From NCBI GenBank assembly GCA_009667805.1, contig CM019071.1, positions 46,325,593 to 46,389,592 of the forward strand: a stretch of DNA of 64,000 nucleotides. The letters run 5' to 3'. This document shows positions 59,952 through 64,000 of the stretch, piece after piece. Below the pieces are notes generated by a model, which was not told the origin of the DNA, ran no database searches, and saw only the letters and a list, made by a program, of their open reading frames with translations. The stretch is from Leptobrachium leishanense (Eukaryota > Chordata > Amphibia > Anura > Megophryidae). A program made the position numbers and the translations under genes. Within the stretch, counting starts at the first letter, position 1. Each line of letters begins with the position of its first letter.

Positions 59952-62735
59952 TAGGGATGAGCTGTTCGTTTCGATCAGTTTGGAGTTCGATTCGAACTTT
60001 GACTGTTCGCGAACTTCGAACTTTTTGGCATGTTCGGTTCGAGTTCGAAAAAGATTTTTTTTTTAAAAAAGTATAAAAAATGCTTAAATACAAAAAAATC
60101 TAGAAATAAAGAGACTCTTTACTGCAGAATATTATAAGCAACAGTTTATTAGATATTGAATTAAAAAATAATGTCTACCTGCAAAGATTCTCACCTCTAA
60201 ATGACCTGTGCTCTAAAATGCCGTAAACAACAGGTGTTTAATTAGTGTTTGGAAATAACATGTGCTTTTAATTAGTCTGGTCTAATGAATTTGATACTTT
60301 GTCTGTAGACTGAGGGTGTCTGGAGGAGTCTCCTGAACATGTATCAAACAACACCTGTGCTTCTGAGAAGTGTTCATTTCTCTACTAAATGTTCCTCTGA
60401 TATGCTGTTTAACCCCTTAACCCTGCATTTCACTGCTGTGTGCTCAGCTCATTTTTACCGCTTTTGCTCATCATGTTTAAACGCGATTTGAAGCCACATT
60501 TTATTAAATGACCTAGACATATTAGATATCGTTCTTTCCGGCAGACTCCGCAGATTCATAATACATCATTTTTATATGTATACGTCATGTCCTGCCTGTA
60601 TATTATGACAAAAAATGCAATACAAAATTGAATTTTTAATCATCTGCAGTGTGTAAAGTGTTTTCTTGCACATTTTAGCACATGAGCGTTTGCGGTTATA
60701 TTTTCTTTGGGGTGCGCTTGTACAAAAATTAGAAATGGGGACTTGTTACATTTTGGGGGGGGGGATTACGTGATTTTTAGCAAACGCACCCCATAGAAAA
60801 AAAATCATTAGTGCAGCATCATTGTTCACATTATAATTGAAATGTGAACAATATTGCTGCATTAAAAAAAATAACACACAAAACAATACATTCTTTTTTT
60901 ACTTTATACCTGGTCATGTTGGGTATCATGCTCAGGCCTTTCGATTGACACCCTCCATGACCCCCTAGCTGCCAGGGTTCTGGAGATATCGGGGTTCAAA
61001 TGAACCCCTTTTCTCCACCGGGGATTCTGGGCAGCTAGGGGTTCCCCGGCTATCTGACGTCATCACGCTATGCGTGAGGACGTCAGGCAGTGAGGGGGGA
61101 CCCGGGGGTGGAGCCGCCATCCAAGATGGCGGCCCCCACCGGAGCTAGGCCGCACTTTGGCGCTGCAAGGCATCTCTATACACAGCCCCATCAGCATCTC
61201 TATACACAGCATCTCTATACACAACCTCACAGCATCTCTATACACAACCTCACAGCATCTCTATACACAGCCTCACAGCATCTCTATACACAAACAGCAT
61301 CTCTATACACAGCCTCACAGCATCTCTATACACAAACCCATCAGCATCTCTATACACAGCCCCATCAGCATCTCTATACACAACCCCATCAGCATCTCTA
61401 TACATAGCATCTCTATACAAAACCCCATCAGCATCTCTAAACACAGCCTCACAGCATCTCTATACACAGCCCCATCAGCATCTCTATACACAACCCCATC
61501 AGCATCTCTATACATAGCATCTCTATACAAAACCCCATCAGCATCTCTAAACACAGCCTCACAGCATCTCTATACACAACCTCACAGCATCTCTATACAC
61601 AGCCCCATCAGCATCTCTATACATAGCATCTCTATACAAAACCCCATCAGCATCTCTATACACAGCCTCACAGCATCTCTATACACAACCTCACAGCATC
61701 TTTATACACAACCTCACAGCATCTCTGTGAACCTTCAAATGAACCCCCTATCTCCACCAGGGGATTCTGGGCAGCTAGGGGTTCCCCGGCTCTCTGACGT
61801 CATCACGCTATGCGTGAGGACGTCAGGCAGTGAGGAGGGACCCGGGGGTGGAGCCGCGATCCAAGATGGCGGCCCCCACCGGAGCTAGGCCTCACTTCGG
61901 CGCCGAAGTGCGACCCGGGGCCTAAGGGGTTAAAGCCAGGCACCGCTTAAAAGGGGAGACTCTCCTCTTTTAAGCGGTGCCTGGCTTTTTTTGTGGGACC
62001 TCCCGATCGGGAGGGAGAGGGATCCGAATGGATCCCCCCTCCCTTCCAGGCGATCTCCCGGCATTGCCGGGGGGTCGCCTGGAAATGATGTTATCGCGTA
62101 TGGCGCGATGACGTAATTTACGTCGGGAGGAGCTTGACTTCAGCGTCTGAGGACGCTGAAGTCAGAACGCCGTGGGACCCCGGACAGAGAGGTGAGTATC
62201 TCCGCCGGGGGTCCCGCAAAGCTGATGACATGTCCTCCTCAGCATACAGCGAGAGTAACTGAGGACGTGTCCCACACGTCGTCAGCAGTGAAGGGGTTAA
62301 AAACTTATTTTTTTAAAACTTTTTGTCCTTGTTTCCTGTCCCCCAGGGCGCTACCTGGACCCGGACATTGTTTTTAAATGTTTCTATACATCCTAGAAAT
62401 CCACCACTTCACGGGCAGGTTATGGGGACCTCCTAGGCACGATATTTGAAGGAATTTTTCGTTTTTATTTTTAACCCTTATTTCATGGAAAACTCACTGT
62501 CCCTTTAAAAACTTTTTTTTTTTACTTTTTGTCCTTGTTTCCTGTCCCCCAGGGCACTACCCGGACCCCCATACACCTTTTATGGCAAATATCTAGCATA
62601 TATCCTCTTGGAGGGCACTCTAAAAATCGAATTTTGAGTCCCATTGACTTGCATGGAGTTCGAGTTCGAATTCGAACTTTTGAAAAGTTTGAGTTCGAAT
62701 GCCAACCGAACTCGGGGGTGTTTGGCTCATCCCTA
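59952..62735. mobile_element. 2.8-kb hAT-type non-autonomous element
   Basis: Ends TAGGGATGAGC and GCTCATCCCTA, with a perfect 8-bp duplication CTTCTGGC at 59944-59951 and 62736-62743. Subterminal regions are rich in GTTCGAGTTCGAA inverted motifs. No transposase. The interior holds a minisatellite (61165-61730) between direct repeats, a hairpin at 61927-61990 (AGCCAGGCACCGCTTAAAA and its complement), and TTTTTGTCCTTGTTTCCTGT duplicated at 62322 and 62527. Confidence 0.85.
60985..61905. repeat. Minisatellite bracketed by 165-bp direct repeats
   Basis: About 24 units of AGCATCTCTATACACARCC (plus TCAC or CCATC) at 61165-61730. The same sequence (AATGAACCCC... through GCGGCCCCCACCGGAGCTAGGC) occurs once on each side, at about 60995-61150 and 61738-61892. 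Confidence 0.9.
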
Positions 62736-62743
62736 CTTCTGGC

Positions 62744-63267
62744 CAGAGAATCTGAGCATTTTCTGAACAAACTGGTGACCTGTGAATTAGTAAACAAGGA
62801 AAGTCAATAATCCACACGTGTCTTGGAGTTTCCATAAGGTTTATTTAAAAAGGGCTGAATCAATACAAAATTATTAAACACATTGATTATATCGCTGTAT
62901 TTATATACAGTATGTTTGCGTTTTCTCTTTGATCTTCACATGGGGGGGTGGGGATGGGCAAATAATAATTTCTACAAGATAATCCTTTTAAATTGCCAAG
63001 ACGCGGCTTCAGAAATGGCAAGACGTGATCGATTCGATTTGGATCAAATAGGAATTCACCCGAATAAATGTCAAATTCTGATCGGCAGATACAGGAACCA
63101 AATCGCTCAACCAATAAATGATCCTGAAATGTTCCAATCCCGATCCGATTATAAACGGCCAGAACCAAATAGAATCAATATTTGGATAAATTCGGAACGT
63201 ACCACAGCTTTGTTCACGTCTATGTGTCATTATGTGCTTCACCCTGTGCATCATTTTTGGAGCATAT
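62744..63267. other. Unassigned DNA
   Basis: About 520 bp; short overlapping open stretches on both strands (62883-63269) are unrecognised. Confidence 0.45.
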
Positions 63268-63835
63268 AGGGGGTTAGTCAGAGAGCACTGAACTGTCACT
63301 GACATTTCGGTGCTCTCTCATTCCCTACACTTCCGGGAATCAAATTCCCCGACCATGCGGGGAATTCATCCTTCACCGCCGGGTCCCCAAAGTGCAGGGA
63401 ATGGATCTAAAACACAGCCGAAAAATCCACCAATAAGCCGCAAATACGATTTGAAATCAATCTGGGATCGATTTGGAACAACGCAGAAAACCCACCGAAC
63501 GTACCGTAGATCCGTTGCAAACCCGCTGAATGCATCCCAAAAGCTGACAATCCGCTGAACACCGTGCAGACCAGCCACCGAAAAAAGCCGACAAGCCAAC
63601 ATACAGGGTAAAAAAAAGTTTCAAAATTTGAAACGCTGTTTGCAAGAAAACTAATGAATGGAAATGTCTGGAATTAAGATATAATATCCTGCGAATAATA
63701 ATAAAAAGGTCTGTTACAGAAAAAAAAAAGTTATTGAAATTTTGTTTTGCGAAAAAATTCAGAAAAATGCCTAAAAATAATTAAAATAAATAAAGAGATC
63801 TTTTATTTATTTTAAATATTGAGTTTGGTCCCTGA
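63268..63835. mobile_element. GGGGTTAGTCAGAGAG-type MITE, partial
   Basis: The left end and interior (CAGAGAGCACTGAA, ATTTCGGTGCTCTCTCATTCCC, AAACGCTGTTTGCAAG, AAATGTCTGGAATT) match the 50284 and 52132 elements. The right end is missing; a LINE fragment follows. Confidence 0.6.
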
Positions 63836-63869
63836 AGTTGCCCAGTTTGCTCTCTAGAAGGACTGATCC

Positions 63870-64000
63870 AGGTCCACGTGATGTCCCCAGAGTTGGGTGG
63901 GTTTGGTGTACCTCAAGGCTCTGTCCTTGGTCCTCTGCTCTTTTCCATCTACACCTACTCCCTGGGCAAAATCATCAACAGCTTTGGCTTCAATTACCAC
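63870..64000 (+). mobile_element. L2-type LINE fragment at the right edge
   Basis: The plus-strand translation gives [20 protein letters not shown] (RT motif B) continuing [12 protein letters not shown] to the edge. The next expected motif, YADDTQ, falls outside the window. Same family as 36180-37150. Confidence 0.8.

Noticed and set aside
61157..61888. 243-codon Ser/Ile/His repeat protein
   Set aside because: Translation of the AGCATCTCTATACACA minisatellite inside a hAT-type element.

Overview
This is eukaryotic, vertebrate-type genomic DNA. An anuran amphibian is the most likely source. That is an inference from the mix of elements (Penelope-like element with a GIY-YIG domain, CR1/L2-type LINEs, Tc1, many hAT, piggyBac and Harbinger-like MITEs, retrovirus-like relics) and from a CYP2-type P450 gene; no species can be named from the sequence alone.

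The one conserved host gene is a complete nine-exon cytochrome P450 of family CYP2 on the minus strand (start codon 54442, stop codon 27886). All splice sites are GT/AG. Exon lengths are 180, 163, 150, 161, 177, 142, 188, 142 and 182 nt, the standard CYP2 exon plan, giving an uninterrupted 494-residue reading frame. It has a membrane anchor, PPGP hinge, WxxxR, AGTET I-helix, ExxR, PxxF and the heme Cys439. A TATA box lies about 40 bp upstream of the ATG.

To the left (about 1.5-12.6 kb) are remains of a second CYP2 gene in the same head-to-tail orientation: exon 5 with a 1-nt deletion, a truncated exon 4, and an exon 1 carrying a stop codon and split by a LINE. Both genes share the same 23-bp minisatellite in the intron after exon 5, so the pair arose by tandem duplication. 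Exons 2 and 3 of the relic are replaced by a retrovirus-like element (gag, protease, env-like on the minus strand, no reverse transcriptase seen) and by DNA transposons.

Between the two genes sits an 11.55-kb tandem Penelope-like array (13357-24910). It has three about 2.23-kb pseudo-LTR copies separated by two internal regions. Each unit encodes an N-terminal ORF, a reverse transcriptase and a GIY-YIG endonuclease, and each pseudo-LTR carries a degenerate hammerhead-like fold. The whole array is flanked by a near-identical direct duplication of about 860 bp that contains the promoter region of the relic P450.

The intact gene's 26.6-kb span is due to large introns filled with minisatellites (23, 24-27, 38, 42 and about 55-63 bp units) and transposons. 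Upstream of the gene (54.6-64 kb) are a minisatellite, a hAT element, a nearly intact Tc1 transposon, a second copy of the LTR seen at the left edge with a piggyBac-type MITE inside it, a 2.8-kb hAT element with its own minisatellite, and the start of an L2-type LINE fragment at the right edge.
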